A stretch of 64,000 nt of DNA, taken from Nitrososphaerota archaeon. Lineage in GTDB: Archaea > Thermoproteota > Nitrososphaeria > Nitrososphaerales > Nitrosopumilaceae. The translations under genes were made by a program, and so were the position numbers. The stretch is from assembly GCA_028866895.1 (NCBI GenBank), contig JAGWHF010000001.1, positions 124,001 to 188,000 on the forward strand, written 5' to 3'. Below are positions 46,744-55,248 of this stretch, piece by piece; position 1 is the stretch's first letter, and each line of letters opens with the position of its first letter. The notes beneath the pieces are model-generated. The model worked only from the letters and a program-made list of their open reading frames with translations, was not told the origin of the DNA and ran no database searches.

Positions 46744-47186
46744 CTGTCCTTTACCTTCCACACGTCGCCATAAAAGTGGGGGTCAAGCCTTTCGTCATCG
46801 GGATTGTCTTTGTCGAAAACTTCGCTTGATATTCCTATTACAACTGTGTTGTCCTGAAGTGACATCCATCCGGTATACACGCCTATAGGTACGGTCAATA
46901 CAGACGGATTGAGCTGAGACAAGATGAAGGTGTTGATCTCTTTGTATGTCTTGCTTTCCTTGCGGTCATCGACAGCTACAAACTTTGCAACTCCTGATGG
47001 GACGAAGAAGGCCTTCCTTTCCCGTTTGTGTTTGTGGAACCCGCGTATTATGCCCTTTGAGAAATTGCCTGTGGAGTAGAGCCTTTTTATCTGGAAGGCA
47101 TCGTCGCCCTCCGGAAGAATCTGGCAGAGAAATCCTCTTTCGTCAATGAATGATTTAACGGAAGTATTCTTGACCCCTTCAATCAA
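46740..47186 (-). CDS. sugar-nucleotide cupin (RmlC/CapF-C-like)
   Basis: A 148-residue single cupin. The barrel shows FIDERGFLCQILPEG, RGFHKHKRERKAFFVPSGVAKF (metal/active His in HKH) and the late VPIGVYTGWMSLQD. It resembles dTDP-4-keto-6-deoxyhexose 3,5-epimerase and the cupin half of CapF. Start is TTG 47186, with a TTAATAATAC box about 27 nt upstream, so it heads the minus-strand operon. It lies next to the WecB-type epimerase, 50 bp upstream on the same strand. Confidence 0.82.
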   Translation of the reverse strand: MIEGVKNTSVKSFIDERGFLCQILPEGDDAFQIKRLYSTGNFSKGIIRGFHKHKRERKAFFVPSGVAKFVAVDDRKESKTYKEINTFILSQLNPSVLTVPIGVYTGWMSLQDNTVVIGISSEVFDKDNPDDERLDPHFYGDVWKVKDR

Positions 47187-47236
47187 TTTACATGAATTCC
47201 TAGATATGTATTATTAACCTTATCTGAGTTTTGATT

Positions 47237-48442
47237 CTAATCGAAAGTGCAGTCTGGCATCAGCGGATTTTTCCAGCGTCCTACGTAGGAGCTTATCGAA
47301 TAGCTTCTCTTGATTCTGGGGGAATCCCACCACACCTTGGGGGATCTGATTTCCGTAGCTCTCTTTTCTAGAGCGCCAACAATCTTTTCCGCTGAATTGG
47401 GCTGTCCGTAGGGGTGTTTCCAGATGGGCTTTCTGTTTACCATCTTGTCGACCGCCTCCATGATGTGTTTCTTGTTCAAACCGGCAACAATGTTGGACCC
47501 GACCTCGACTGTCTCCGATCTCTCTGTGCTTATCCTCATGGTAACACAAGGCGTTCTAAATATGCACGAGTCCTCCTGGACTGTTCCAGAGTCGGTAATG
47601 CAACAAAAGGCGTTCTTCTCAAGCTTTGAAAATTCTAGGAATCCTAGCGGATCCATGAGCGTAATTCCTGGAGGCACCTTGAGTTTAAACTTTTTTATGC
47701 TGGCCCTGCTTCTTGGATGAATTGGAAAGATTACACGTTTTCCATATTTTTTGCGGATCTCTCCCAATGCTTCCATGATGTTCCTAAGAGGGGTAATGGT
47801 TCCCACATTTTCGGGTCTGTGGGCTGTTACAAGGAAGTAGTCCTTTCGTTCTATACTGAGTTTTTCCATGATCTCATTTCTGTCAATCTCGTGCCTGAAC
47901 TCGTAAAGGACGTCCCAGATCAGCTTGCCTACTTGGAATATGCGGTGGGGAGGTATCCCTTCGTCAAGAAGGTTCTTTCTAGTTGTTGCAGTGGGTGCAA
48001 ACAGGTAATCTGCGATGCTGTCCATTAGCCGCCGGTTCTTCTCTTCGGGCATTCTCCAGTCATAGCTACGCATTCCAGCCTCGAGATGGGCTACCTTGAT
48101 TCCCATCTTTGAAGCGACTATCCCTGAGAGGGATGGGTTTGCGTCGGAAAAGGAAAAGACGAGGTTGGGCTTCTCCTTAAGAAGGACTCTCTCAAACCTC
48201 TCTACAAGAAGGGCAAGTTGTTGGGCTTGTGTGCCGGAACCAACCTTTAGGTGGTAGTCAGGCTTGGGGAAATTCAACTGCTCAAAAAAAAGCCTGTCAA
48301 AAAAATATGAGTAGTGTTGTCCTGTGTGGACAACGGTAAAATCACACTTTCTCCTCTGGAGCTCCCGTACAAGAGGATGAAGATTTATGATATCGGGCCT
48401 GATGCCCAAAACAACCATGTATTTTAATGACACAAATTTCAT
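47237..48442 (-). CDS. wecB: UDP-N-acetylglucosamine 2-epimerase (WecB/CapG-like)
   Basis: A 401-residue non-hydrolysing 2-epimerase. Family marks are LGIRPDIINLHPL, VVHTGQHYSYFFDRLFFEQ, AHLEAGMRSYDWRMPEEKNR, VTAHRPENVGT and ITDSGTVQEDS. The details (GQHYSYF, RMPEE) are nearer to the CapG/WbjD group than to E. coli WecB. It interconverts UDP-GlcNAc and UDP-ManNAc, or a deoxy-sugar analogue. With the SDR, cupin and reductase genes it fits a UDP-amino-sugar pathway. Start ATG 48442 has a GGTTATATTGG box about 23 nt upstream. Confidence 0.92.
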   Translation of the reverse strand: MKFVSLKYMVVLGIRPDIINLHPLVRELQRRKCDFTVVHTGQHYSYFFDRLFFEQLNFPKPDYHLKVGSGTQAQQLALLVERFERVLLKEKPNLVFSFSDANPSLSGIVASKMGIKVAHLEAGMRSYDWRMPEEKNRRLMDSIADYLFAPTATTRKNLLDEGIPPHRIFQVGKLIWDVLYEFRHEIDRNEIMEKLSIERKDYFLVTAHRPENVGTITPLRNIMEALGEIRKKYGKRVIFPIHPRSRASIKKFKLKVPPGITLMDPLGFLEFSKLEKNAFCCITDSGTVQEDSCIFRTPCVTMRISTERSETVEVGSNIVAGLNKKHIMEAVDKMVNRKPIWKHPYGQPNSAEKIVGALEKRATEIRSPKVWWDSPRIKRSYSISSYVGRWKNPLMPDCTFD

Positions 48443-48559
48443 CCAATTCCAACCCCAATATAACCTTCCTCCAAGATGATGGTGTCTTGAGAGACTTGGT
48501 TCTTGCAGGAACGGATAATCTATAATAAGTATCAGAATATACCCATAAAATCAACAACC

Positions 48560-49438
48560 ATGAAAGTCTCGATAGTTATTCCGGTTTACAATGCCTCAAA
48601 ATACATAGATGAGTGCGTACTGTCCGCACTGGGGCAGACATACAAGGACATAGAGATAATTGCGGTAGACGATGGCTCAAAGGATGACTCGCTTGAGAGG
48701 TTGGGAAAGTATGAAGACAAGATAAAAATAATATCTAAAAAAAATGGAGGAACGCCGACAGCGCTGAATGCAGCCATAAGGGTCATGACGGGAGAATGGT
48801 TCAAGTGGTTGAGTGCCGACGATCTGTTGGAAAGGAATGCGATTGAGGTCTTGGTAGGAGAGGTGGAAAAGCTGGGAGACAAGTCAAGCTCTCATATTCT
48901 GTATTCGAACTACAGCCTAATTGACAAGGATGGAAAGATGGTAGGAGAGTTCGTCGAGCCGGATTATAACGGATTGGATGAATTTGAAAGGAATGTGGTA
49001 CTGCTGGATCATTACTATGGAAATGGAACCACCAGCCTGATACCCAAGTCCATCTTCGATAGGTTCGGCCTCTTTGATGAGGGAATAGGATTTCAAGAAG
49101 ACTATGAGTTCTGGCTTCGGTGTTGTATTTTTCACGACTGCAGGCTCCATCTGGTGCCCCAGAAGCTTGCAAGGTACCGAATCCACGAGGGTCAGTTGAC
49201 CAAGACCAAGATCAATGAAGCTCTGGAACATGCCTCGTCCATACGATCTCTCATCTTGAACAGGCTTCCTGAAGACAAGAGGAAACTATACGTGACTGCC
49301 TTAAAGAGGTATCAGAGAAACAAGCCGGTTGCAACAAGGCTTAGGCGGCAGATAAGGGATATAATGATTCACGTACTGCCAAAAAGTGTATCAAGTTCGA
49401 TTATCAAGTCCTATGTGAATAGGAAAAGAGTCAGTTGA
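48560..49438 (+). CDS. glycosyltransferase family 2
   Basis: A 292-residue GT-A enzyme. It opens KVSIVIPVYNASKYIDE with the nucleotide site DDGSKDDSLE and the metal-binding SADD (DxD-type). EDYEFWLRC is the acceptor segment. ATG 48560 is used; the frame is open to 48503 but those residues are not family-like. It overlaps the convergent glycosyltransferase by 8 bp. Donor and acceptor are unknown. Confidence 0.92.
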   Translation: MKVSIVIPVYNASKYIDECVLSALGQTYKDIEIIAVDDGSKDDSLERLGKYEDKIKIISKKNGGTPTALNAAIRVMTGEWFKWLSADDLLERNAIEVLVGEVEKLGDKSSSHILYSNYSLIDKDGKMVGEFVEPDYNGLDEFERNVVLLDHYYGNGTTSLIPKSIFDRFGLFDEGIGFQEDYEFWLRCCIFHDCRLHLVPQKLARYRIHEGQLTKTKINEALEHASSIRSLILNRLPEDKRKLYVTALKRYQRNKPVATRLRRQIRDIMIHVLPKSVSSSIIKSYVNRKRVS

Positions 49439-50504
49439 TGGACTCGATCTCTTTTAGCATGTTGCTTTGAAAATTTTCAACAGAAAACTTTTCTATGTGG
49501 AGTTTCAGCATCTGTCTGAGATGATCATACTTTCCCTCGAGCGCGTCCTTTATCTTAAGGGCCGCTTCCTCACTCCCCTTGAATCTCAACTGTTCAAAGG
49601 GTACTGTTTCAAGGAAGGCAAAGGCATCTGGTACTATGGGGATACATCCGGCGGAGATTGCCTCGACTACTGAGATCCCAAAGGTCTCCTTGGAGGGGTG
49701 GAAGTAGACCTTGGAGCAACCTAGAAACTTTTCGATATCGGAACTTGGCAGGTTTGGCAGGATGGAAATATTCGAGCTTTCTGCCTCGCGCCTTAGTTCG
49801 TTGTAGAGGTTGAGTTGCGATTCGAACTTGGCGCTTCCAATCAGTGTGTATTTGAATTTCCCGATCTTGGCTACCTCTATCGCAAACTTGAGATTTTTTT
49901 CCGGAGAAAATCTGGAAAGGGTGACTACGCTGCTGTCTTTGCTGGAATCAAACCACCCTGAAAATTTCCTGATATCTACCGGAGGGTAGATGACCAGGGA
50001 GTCCTTTCCAGTGATATCCATTATGACTTTTCTCGTAAAGTTGGAATTGGAAACCAGCTTCACCGAAGGATCGCGCAACCTTTCAAATGAGGCACTGAGG
50101 TTATTTTGGATCATCCTGTAATAAGCACCTTTGATGCTAGGAAATTTCTTCTTCAAAAACTCATGCTCTGCCTCGAAGGTGGAATGACAATAAAGGATTA
50201 TTCTCTTGACTGGGGTCTTCTCGAGGATGAGGTTGCCGCTGCCTATGACCAGAACGTCCTCGCCAGAGGCATCACTAAAAAGCTTCCGCACCTCCTTCAT
50301 CCTCTGGTACCTCCAAAGTGAGGGTAGATTCCCTCGCTTGATCTTGTGAACCTTGAGGTTCTGTGATTCCTCGATGGCGGGCGGCTCGACCGTGTAAAGA
50401 GTAGTGGCATGGCTTGTCCTCCTTAAGGCCTCGAGTATGCATGTTGACGTGATCTCGGCTCCACCGGGAACCTTAAATGAGGGATGGATAAGGCCGACTT
50501 TCAA
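49431..50504 (-). CDS. glycosyltransferase family 4
   Basis: A 357-residue GT-B enzyme starting KVGLIHPSFKVPGGAEI with LSRFSPEKNLKF and SKETFGISVVEAISAGCIPIV (E-x7-E). It resembles the gene at 43942 along its whole length and the two probably arose by duplication. Start is TTG 50504, with a TTATATC box about 28 nt upstream. Confidence 0.92.
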   Translation of the reverse strand: MKVGLIHPSFKVPGGAEITSTCILEALRRTSHATTLYTVEPPAIEESQNLKVHKIKRGNLPSLWRYQRMKEVRKLFSDASGEDVLVIGSGNLILEKTPVKRIILYCHSTFEAEHEFLKKKFPSIKGAYYRMIQNNLSASFERLRDPSVKLVSNSNFTRKVIMDITGKDSLVIYPPVDIRKFSGWFDSSKDSSVVTLSRFSPEKNLKFAIEVAKIGKFKYTLIGSAKFESQLNLYNELRREAESSNISILPNLPSSDIEKFLGCSKVYFHPSKETFGISVVEAISAGCIPIVPDAFAFLETVPFEQLRFKGSEEAALKIKDALEGKYDHLRQMLKLHIEKFSVENFQSNMLKEIESIN

Positions 50505-50678
50505 CTATGGACGGGATCTGGCGGCTTGATATAATTCTGTTTGAGAAAAAAGATCTTGTCATAGGCGCTGGAGGTGGGACCGATAGACGCCTAGGGGCAG
50601 CATGAACTAAAATCCTGACGGGTTAGCTCGGTTGTTGACTTCATTAATCGATATATATGGTGTCAAAGTAGCATAACC

Positions 50679-50810
50679 GTGGAAGTAATTTCTATGCCTT
50701 TGTTTCAGGATTATACTGTCTCGGATAAGGTTCTTAGCTGGTATGCTAGATCGTGTCAATACCTGTTGCTTCAAAGCAGGTTATCAGATTTGGAAAGCTA
50801 TGAAACTTAA
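50679..50810 (+). CDS. possible 43-residue leader ORF overlapping the next gene
   Basis: A GTG-initiated ORF (VEVISMPLFQDYTVSDKV at its start) that ends TAA at 50808-50810, inside the first codons of the membrane-protein gene at 50800. The strong CGATATATATGG box (50649-50660) is centred 25 nt before the GTG, so this is where a leaderless transcript would begin. It may be a real short protein, or a coupled leader for the downstream gene. No homology is recognised. Confidence 0.45.
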   Translation: MEVISMPLFQDYTVSDKVLSWYARSCQYLLLQSRLSDLESYET

Positions 50811-51258
50811 ACGAGTAAACCCGTTCAGGCTATGGTATTACGTCAGGCAGGGTTATTCAACATACCTGGTCTTTGTTGTTGCGGTGACAAACTTGATGAT
50901 TACTTCCTACTATCTTGCTATAAAGGATATTCCGGTATTGCATACGATCTTCCCAGCTTTTGGATGGTTCGCGCTCTTCATGGTGGGTGGAGGACTTCCA
51001 CTCAGCCTCTCACTCGGATACTGGCACTATAAAAAAAGCAAGGCACAACACCATCAACTGGAAATAGAGGTTGAGGCCAGCCCCCTTACGCCAGTCTATC
51101 TGCAGATGTACCTGATATTACAGAAAATGATCAAGGATGAAAAGCTGACAGAGGAAGATTTGTACCGCATGAAGGTCATCAACGAGGAGGTCGAAAAATA
51201 CTTTAAGCGAATCAGGATGTCCGACAAGTACGCTTGGAAGGAACCTGAAAAAAAATGA
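50800..51258 (+). CDS. two-TM membrane protein of unknown function
   Basis: Not recognised. A protein of 152 residues with two hydrophobic helices (about residues 20-40 and 48-72), a basic loop (YKKSKAQHH) and a helical, charged cytoplasmic tail (LQKMIKDEKLTEEDLYRMKVI). ATG 50800 is the likely start; ATG 50743 is in frame too. The position inside the glycan locus suggests a role there, but nothing in the sequence shows one. Confidence 0.7.
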   Translation: MKLKRVNPFRLWYYVRQGYSTYLVFVVAVTNLMITSYYLAIKDIPVLHTIFPAFGWFALFMVGGGLPLSLSLGYWHYKKSKAQHHQLEIEVEASPLTPVYLQMYLILQKMIKDEKLTEEDLYRMKVINEEVEKYFKRIRMSDKYAWKEPEKK

Positions 51259-51504
51259 TCCAGTATTCCGGCCGGTTTTAGATTTTAGGTTTTTAGTGAG
51301 ACGGTTACTATCCTGTAACCTATGAAATCTCAACATGGGTTCCTATATCTGGGGAGTTTTTTGAAAATTGCACAATCCGTTATGGTATTCTTGCCTGACG
51401 GCTACTGGAAACGAAAAAGATGTCTGCACAAATCACCATGACTTAAGACAGTGCAGGCGTTTGAACTAAAACCTATTATTTGTCCTAGAATTCATCCCTA
51501 GCGT

Positions 51505-53424
51505 TTGGTTTTAAAGAAAGACGTAGTTTGCGGTCTTGGGGAGATTGGGATGCCAATCCTCAAATTAATCTCGAGGGGAATCGTGGCAGTCGGTTATGAT
51601 ACTAATCCAGATCTTGTGGACCAATCTAAATTGGAGAGACTTGGCAGGCTACCTACCGAGCTGTTACATGTGGCCATACCGTATAATGCGAAATTTCACG
51701 ATAATGTGAAAAGCCTTATCTCCATGTTCAAGCCGGAATGTGTGGTCATACACAGCACGATAAGCCCAGGTGCCACGGAGAAACTTCAAAAAAAGATAAG
51801 GATTCCGGTAATTTACAGCGCGACCCGCGGGGTGCACAAGAGGATGCTAAAAGACCTTAGGAGGTATACAAAGTTCTACTCGGTATACAGCTGGGCGCCG
51901 AAGTCGGAATGGGCACGAAAGGTCTACGAGAATCGCATGAGGAAGGCGCACGTCAAAACTAGGAGCATGTCGAGCCCCCTTGCCCTCGAACTGGCAAAGA
52001 TCGTAGTCGATACGTCATACTATGGGTGGCTCATCAACTATGCACAGCTTAGCAACATGATTGCGATAAAGCACAAGGTAGATTATGATGAGATGTGGTC
52101 GTTTGCTGATGAAATTCAAAAGTATCTTGGCAACAGGCCCAAGATGTTCCCTGGGTTCATTGGAGGCCACTGTCTTGATGCAAATGAGATAATATTCATC
52201 AGAACCGAATTGGGCATGAAGCCGGTTTCTATCAAGGAATATGTGGAAAAGGAATACACAAACGACTTGTTGTCTTATGACACAAAAACCATGCAGCCTT
52301 TTTTTGACAAGGTTACAGCAAAGTGGAAGCGAGTATTCCGTGGTACCATGGTTACCCTGACATCGAGGACAAATCGCTCTATCACGACCACTGATGAGCA
52401 TCTTATGTTGGTAACAGACAATCTTTCAGAAAGATTCGCAAAAGAGATCAACGTAAATGACCATATCCCATTTGTTGCACAGTTGCCGGGTTGTGATGTG
52501 AAACAATCTTTTGACTTTGAATCAAAAAATTGGAGGCATGAATATAACATGCCACGGTCAATAATACTTACTGGGGATTTTTGCAGGCTGCTGGGATATT
52601 ATGTGGCGGAAGGTTCGGTAAGCAACTATGGCAGGGGATACGCCATCAGGTTCTCCTTTAATAAAAATGAAACAAGATACATTAAAGACGTTTGTAGCAT
52701 CCTCGCATCAATAAAAATTAACTATTATGTAACAACATCAGGCAATGTAACCCACGTGGTGGCAAAATCAACATCTCTGTCACTATTTGTTTCTGACACG
52801 CTTGGCTGCGGAAGAAATTCCACCACCAAGGGCCTGCCAGAGTTTATCTATTTTGCGTCAAGGAAAATGAAGGACGAGTTCCTCTCTGGATATCTAAGGG
52901 GAGACGGGTCATTTTCTCCGGATATCGGTCTTGTTCAAGCGGGCACGTCTTCTAAGATGCTTGCTGCGGGTCTTGACATCTTGCTACTTTCACTGGGATG
53001 TGTAATGACCCTGATTGAGGGGACTCATAGTCCCAACATGATGGAAGGCAGGATTGTTCAGGAGGGCAGGATTTATTCGCTTCTTTCAAAGAAACAAGTT
53101 CAAAACAACCGCCTTGCGAATGTTGCAGGCATGAGAGGATCACAGATTGCAAGTATAAACGAAAAGGAGCTATGGCATACATTAAACAATAATCTGTACA
53201 TGATTCGGACTACGAAAACACTGCACCAAGAATCAGAACAGGAAGTGTATTCTGTGGATACCAAGAATCATTTGTTTGTATCCACGGGAGGACGTCTCAT
53301 CCATAATTGCGTGATCCCGAACCTTGACTTGCTAGAAGACAAGACCCTTAATCTTATCAAAGAGATTAATTCTGATTATGCCAAAGTCCTGAGGAAAAGA
53401 AAGTCATTAGGCAAGAAATACTAA
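51505..53424 (+). CDS. short nucleotide-sugar dehydrogenase (GGHC type) interrupted by an intein
   Basis: A 639-codon gene whose host part is residues 1-222 plus 602-639, giving a 260-residue protein after splicing. The N-extein has an NAD loop VVCGLGEIGMP, IHSTISPGAT and the dimerisation helices (ALELAKIVVDTSYYGWL). It ends FPGFIGGH; the C-extein begins CVIPNLDLLED, restoring the catalytic GGHC of UDP-ManNAc-type dehydrogenases. The C-terminal UDP-binding domain of the usual 400-plus-residue enzymes is missing. It could oxidise a UDP-sugar alone, or with another subunit. Start is TTG 51505 about 28 nt behind a TATTATTTG box. It lies next to WecB, glycosyltransferases and SDRs. Confidence 0.88.
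   Translation: MVLKKDVVCGLGEIGMPILKLISRGIVAVGYDTNPDLVDQSKLERLGRLPTELLHVAIPYNAKFHDNVKSLISMFKPECVVIHSTISPGATEKLQKKIRIPVIYSATRGVHKRMLKDLRRYTKFYSVYSWAPKSEWARKVYENRMRKAHVKTRSMSSPLALELAKIVVDTSYYGWLINYAQLSNMIAIKHKVDYDEMWSFADEIQKYLGNRPKMFPGFIGGHCLDANEIIFIRTELGMKPVSIKEYVEKEYTNDLLSYDTKTMQPFFDKVTAKWKRVFRGTMVTLTSRTNRSITTTDEHLMLVTDNLSERFAKEINVNDHIPFVAQLPGCDVKQSFDFESKNWRHEYNMPRSIILTGDFCRLLGYYVAEGSVSNYGRGYAIRFSFNKNETRYIKDVCSILASIKINYYVTTSGNVTHVVAKSTSLSLFVSDTLGCGRNSTTKGLPEFIYFASRKMKDEFLSGYLRGDGSFSPDIGLVQAGTSSKMLAAGLDILLLSLGCVMTLIEGTHSPNMMEGRIVQEGRIYSLLSKKQVQNNRLANVAGMRGSQIASINEKELWHTLNNNLYMIRTTKTLHQESEQEVYSVDTKNHLFVSTGGRLIHNCVIPNLDLLEDKTLNLIKEINSDYAKVLRKRKSLGKKY
52171..53307 (+). mobile_element. intein with LAGLIDADG homing endonuclease, 379 residues
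   Basis: In-frame insert from Cys223 to Asn601 of the host gene. The N-terminal splice residue is Cys223 (CLDANEIIF). Block B is TTTDEHLML with His299. The two LAGLIDADG helices are LLGYYVAEGS (catalytic Glu369) and LSGYLRGDGS (Asp467), spaced about 98 residues apart, typical of a DOD endonuclease. The C-terminal splice end is VYSVDTKNHLFV and GGRLIHN (His600-Asn601), followed by Cys602 of the host. All residues needed for standard splicing are present and the frame is intact, so it looks active. The junction falls directly before the host catalytic Cys. Confidence 0.92.
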
Positions 53425-53528
53425 AGGGCTTTGACCTTACAACCCGAGTTCATCTTCCACCATGACTTCAAACCCGGGATTGCACGTAACAACTAATGGT
53501 ATATAGTACAGTCGGGGCGACCAAAATT

Positions 53529-54584
53529 ATGGAAACCAGAATTCATCCGAGCCTCAGAACGGTGGAATGGAAAGATAACACCGTCGTCATGGTTGACCAG
53601 ACAAAGCTTCCAAACGAGCTGGTTTATGTAAAATACACTGATTACAAAGATGTTGCAGAGGCAATCCGCAATCTTGTCGTGCGTGGAGCACCGGCAATAG
53701 GAGTATCGGGAGCCTTTGGGCTTGCACTCGCCGCACTCGGGAGCAAGGCGTCAGGCATGGAGGATTTTCTAAAGGACATGGAGCAGGCAAGAAAGATCCT
53801 ATTTGAAACGAGGCCGACTGCTGTCAACCTTGCATGGGGGCTTGAAAGGATAATGAATGTGGCAAGGATGGGAAAAGACCCTGTAGAGACAAGGAAAAAA
53901 GTCATTGAGGAGGCAAAGAAGATGGCAGAGGAGGACATCGAAATAAACATGCGAATGGGCAAAAATGGCTCTCAGCTGTTCTCTGATAATGATACGATAA
54001 TGACGCACTGCAACGCGGGGGCCCTTGCTACTGTCGCATACGGCACCGCTCTTGGCGTGATAAGGGCAACAAAGGAGAGCGGGAAAAAGATTCGCGTCAT
54101 TGCTACTGAGACAAGGCCCGTGATGCAGGGCTCGAGACTCACGGCATTTGAGCTCAAACATGACGGCATAGACGTGAGCCTTATCCCGGACACCGCAGTA
54201 GGCTACTCGATGGCAAACGGGCTTGTGTCAAAGGTAATCGTGGGGGCGGACAGGATCCTGCGGACCGGCCATGTGTACAACAAGATCGGGACATACCAGG
54301 TGGCATTGATGGCAAAACAGCACGGGATACCGTTCTACGTTGCTGCCCCGCTTTCGACCTTTGACATGAAAAGCACTCCAAAGGACGTCGTCATTGAACA
54401 GAGGAAGGCAAGCGAGGTGACCGGGGTGGCTGGCAGGAAGACCGCGCCTGACGATATCAATGTGATAAATCCTGCCTTTGACATGACTCCCCCTGAACTG
54501 ATAGCGGGTATAATAACCGAGGCCGGAGTGGCAAGGCCGCCTTTTGAGGAGTCAATAAAAAAATTGTTCGGCCAAGGGCCTTAA
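53529..54584 (+). CDS. mtnA: S-methyl-5-thioribose-1-phosphate isomerase (aIF2B-like)
   Basis: Isomerises methylthioribose-1-phosphate in methionine salvage, or ribose-1,5-bisphosphate in related archaeal enzymes. The 351-residue protein has VRGAPAIGVSGAFG, the catalytic Cys in MTHCNAGALAT, TETRPVMQGSRL and the Asp in VGADRI. ATG 53529 (ETRIHPSLRTVEW) is chosen: a GGTATATAGTAC box is centred about 29 nt before it, while the longer frame from 53496 contains this box. Confidence 0.92.
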   Translation: METRIHPSLRTVEWKDNTVVMVDQTKLPNELVYVKYTDYKDVAEAIRNLVVRGAPAIGVSGAFGLALAALGSKASGMEDFLKDMEQARKILFETRPTAVNLAWGLERIMNVARMGKDPVETRKKVIEEAKKMAEEDIEINMRMGKNGSQLFSDNDTIMTHCNAGALATVAYGTALGVIRATKESGKKIRVIATETRPVMQGSRLTAFELKHDGIDVSLIPDTAVGYSMANGLVSKVIVGADRILRTGHVYNKIGTYQVALMAKQHGIPFYVAAPLSTFDMKSTPKDVVIEQRKASEVTGVAGRKTAPDDINVINPAFDMTPPELIAGIITEAGVARPPFEESIKKLFGQGP

Positions 54585-54617
54585 AGTATTTATTCCATAT
54601 GTGAATCAAGTCAGTCC

Positions 54618-55247
54618 ATGCCCACCGTGACCGCAGCACAAGTACTGGAATCCCTCAAGCAGTGCATGGACCCGGAGATTCCGATCAGCGTGGTAGACAT
54701 GGGCCTAATCTATGGCGTCAATATTTCTGATGATAACAAGGTGGACATCAAGATGACGATGACCACGAGGGGTTGCCCTCTTCATGACACGCTTGTAAGC
54801 GACGTGAAAAGATACGTGAACAAGGTGCCGGGAGTGTCGGGTACCGACGTGGAGATAGTGTGGGATCCCCCCTGGACGCCGGAAAAAATGTCTGAAGAGG
54901 CAAAAAAGCTCATCAACTACGGCAGGGAGAAGAAAGTGGCTCCGATAAACTACGAGGTAGCGATGCCGCAGGGGATAGGATCCGTGGTAAAACAGGAGGA
55001 CGGATCTCTTCTCCTTGTAAATGAAAACCAGCAGGGTTTCATGGTAAACCAGGCGATAGTTGACTTTTGGCATCTCTGCAACGGCAAGAGGAAGATAACA
55101 GAGCTGGTGGATAACTTTGCACAGAAAATGGGGTTGCAGAGGGGCCAGGTTGAAAGGGAAGTCTTGCAGCTTGTACAGCAGTTGAGGGATGGAGGGCTTG
55201 TCACGATAAACGAGCCTGAGGTCTCAAACGTCCAGTTTAAAAAGTAA
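54618..55247 (+). CDS. DUF59 (MIP18/PaaD) domain fused to a PqqD-like domain
   Basis: A 209-residue fusion. Residues 1-95 are a DUF59 domain: ESLKQCMDPEIPISVVDMGLIYGV and the conserved Cys53 in TTRGCPLHDTLV; such proteins help load Fe-S clusters. Residues about 118-205 have the PqqD fold pattern (QGFMVNQAIVDFWHLCNGKR, then a winged-helix core ending DGGLVTI), a peptide-binding (RRE-like) domain. This domain pair is unusual. No radical SAM peptide-modifying gene lies beside it. It follows mtnA by 33 bp, probably in one transcript. Confidence 0.85.
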   Translation: MPTVTAAQVLESLKQCMDPEIPISVVDMGLIYGVNISDDNKVDIKMTMTTRGCPLHDTLVSDVKRYVNKVPGVSGTDVEIVWDPPWTPEKMSEEAKKLINYGREKKVAPINYEVAMPQGIGSVVKQEDGSLLLVNENQQGFMVNQAIVDFWHLCNGKRKITELVDNFAQKMGLQRGQVEREVLQLVQQLRDGGLVTINEPEVSNVQFKK

Positions 55248-55248
55248 C

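Noticed and set aside
51303-51320. Inverted repeat GGTTAC..GTAACC in the gap before the dehydrogenase
   Set aside because: Six-base arms in a 246-bp gap, too short to separate from chance.
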